Part shown: positions 63,762 through 64,000 of the stretch, in pieces
Layout of the letters: every line of letters begins with the position of its first letter
How positions within the stretch are numbered: position 1 is the first letter of the stretch
Notes under the pieces: model-generated
The model's input: only the letters and a program-made list of their open reading frames with translations
What the model was told of the DNA's origin: nothing
Database searches by the model: none
NCBI RefSeq assembly: GCF_000812865.1
Contig: NZ_JSYL01000004.1
Span: forward strand, 186,001-250,000
Origin: Kaistella jeonii
GTDB lineage: Bacteria > Bacteroidota > Bacteroidia > Flavobacteriales > Weeksellaceae
DNA: 64,000 bases
Direction: 5' to 3'
Made by a program: the position numbers and the translations under genes

Positions 63762-64000
63762 CGTGTGTTTTATGTTTTTTAAAATCTAATAAGAACAAGT
63801 ATTTAAAATCTAACCTTATTGATTAGATATTTTAATCGGTAATGCAATTTCTAAGAAGTCTATTGAGTGCAAATTCACATTCTTAAAAATACAGTTGGCA
63901 AAGCTACTATTTTATAATGAAATACAGACGGCGCTTTGACCTGTTGAATCAAGCTACACATACTAATATTCAATGCTTTAATAAATATTTTATTAAAATT

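Overview
The window comes from an AT-rich bacterium of the phylum Bacteroidota, most likely a flavobacterium near Chryseobacterium/Kaistella (Weeksellaceae). The evidence is the lpxC-lpxD order, a PorX-type response regulator, several secreted proteins with type IX secretion (T9SS) C-terminal domains, many promoter elements of the Bacteroidota form TTG-N17-19-TAnnTTTG, and a nearly complete absence of purine-rich ribosome binding sites. No rRNA, tRNA, CRISPR array or intact insertion sequence was seen.

Layout. 1-9.3 kb is housekeeping: the start of lpxC, lpxD, an HD phosphohydrolase, porX, exodeoxyribonuclease III, an RlpA-like protein, rimO and a cation/proton antiporter. 9.3-46.6 kb is one very long, almost gap-free minus-strand surface-polysaccharide locus of about 33 genes, probably read from a promoter near 46.6 kb to a terminator at 9.33 kb. 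46.6-64 kb is a run of large secreted proteins, each with its own terminator, four of them paralogues sharing a C-terminal module of about 475 residues.

How the polysaccharide genes fit together. PglF, PglE, PglD and PglC homologues (41.7-46.1 kb) would make UDP-diNAc-bacillosamine and load it on undecaprenyl phosphate. Wza and Wzc homologues give export and chain-length control. The next block (28.6-38.5 kb) matches a CMP-legionaminic acid pathway, including the PtmE-like guanylyltransferase of the GDP-linked route and a PP-loop sugar amidotransferase. A flippase, a polymerase, three glycosyltransferases and a beta-helix lipoprotein follow. The distal part (9.4-20.1 kb) holds FnlA-FnlB-FnlC and WbuB for UDP-L-FucNAc, a WecA-like initiating transferase with a partner epimerase, and RmlA, RmlB and RmlC without RmlD. 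The locus therefore has two different types of initiating transferase and three or more rare-sugar routes.

Signs of change. HisF is split by a frameshift in an A8 tract and HisH survives only as its C-terminal third, although the amidotransferase they would feed is intact. A four-helix-bundle gene sits between rmlB and rmlA, bracketed by inverted arrays of the octamer TTGAGTNN. A 0.7 kb gene-free gap lies at 21.5-22.2 kb. A short PID-CTERM-like protein opens the polysaccharide operon, and a pair of dyads with the same half-site flanks the promoter of the secreted protein at 57.2-58.6 kb.
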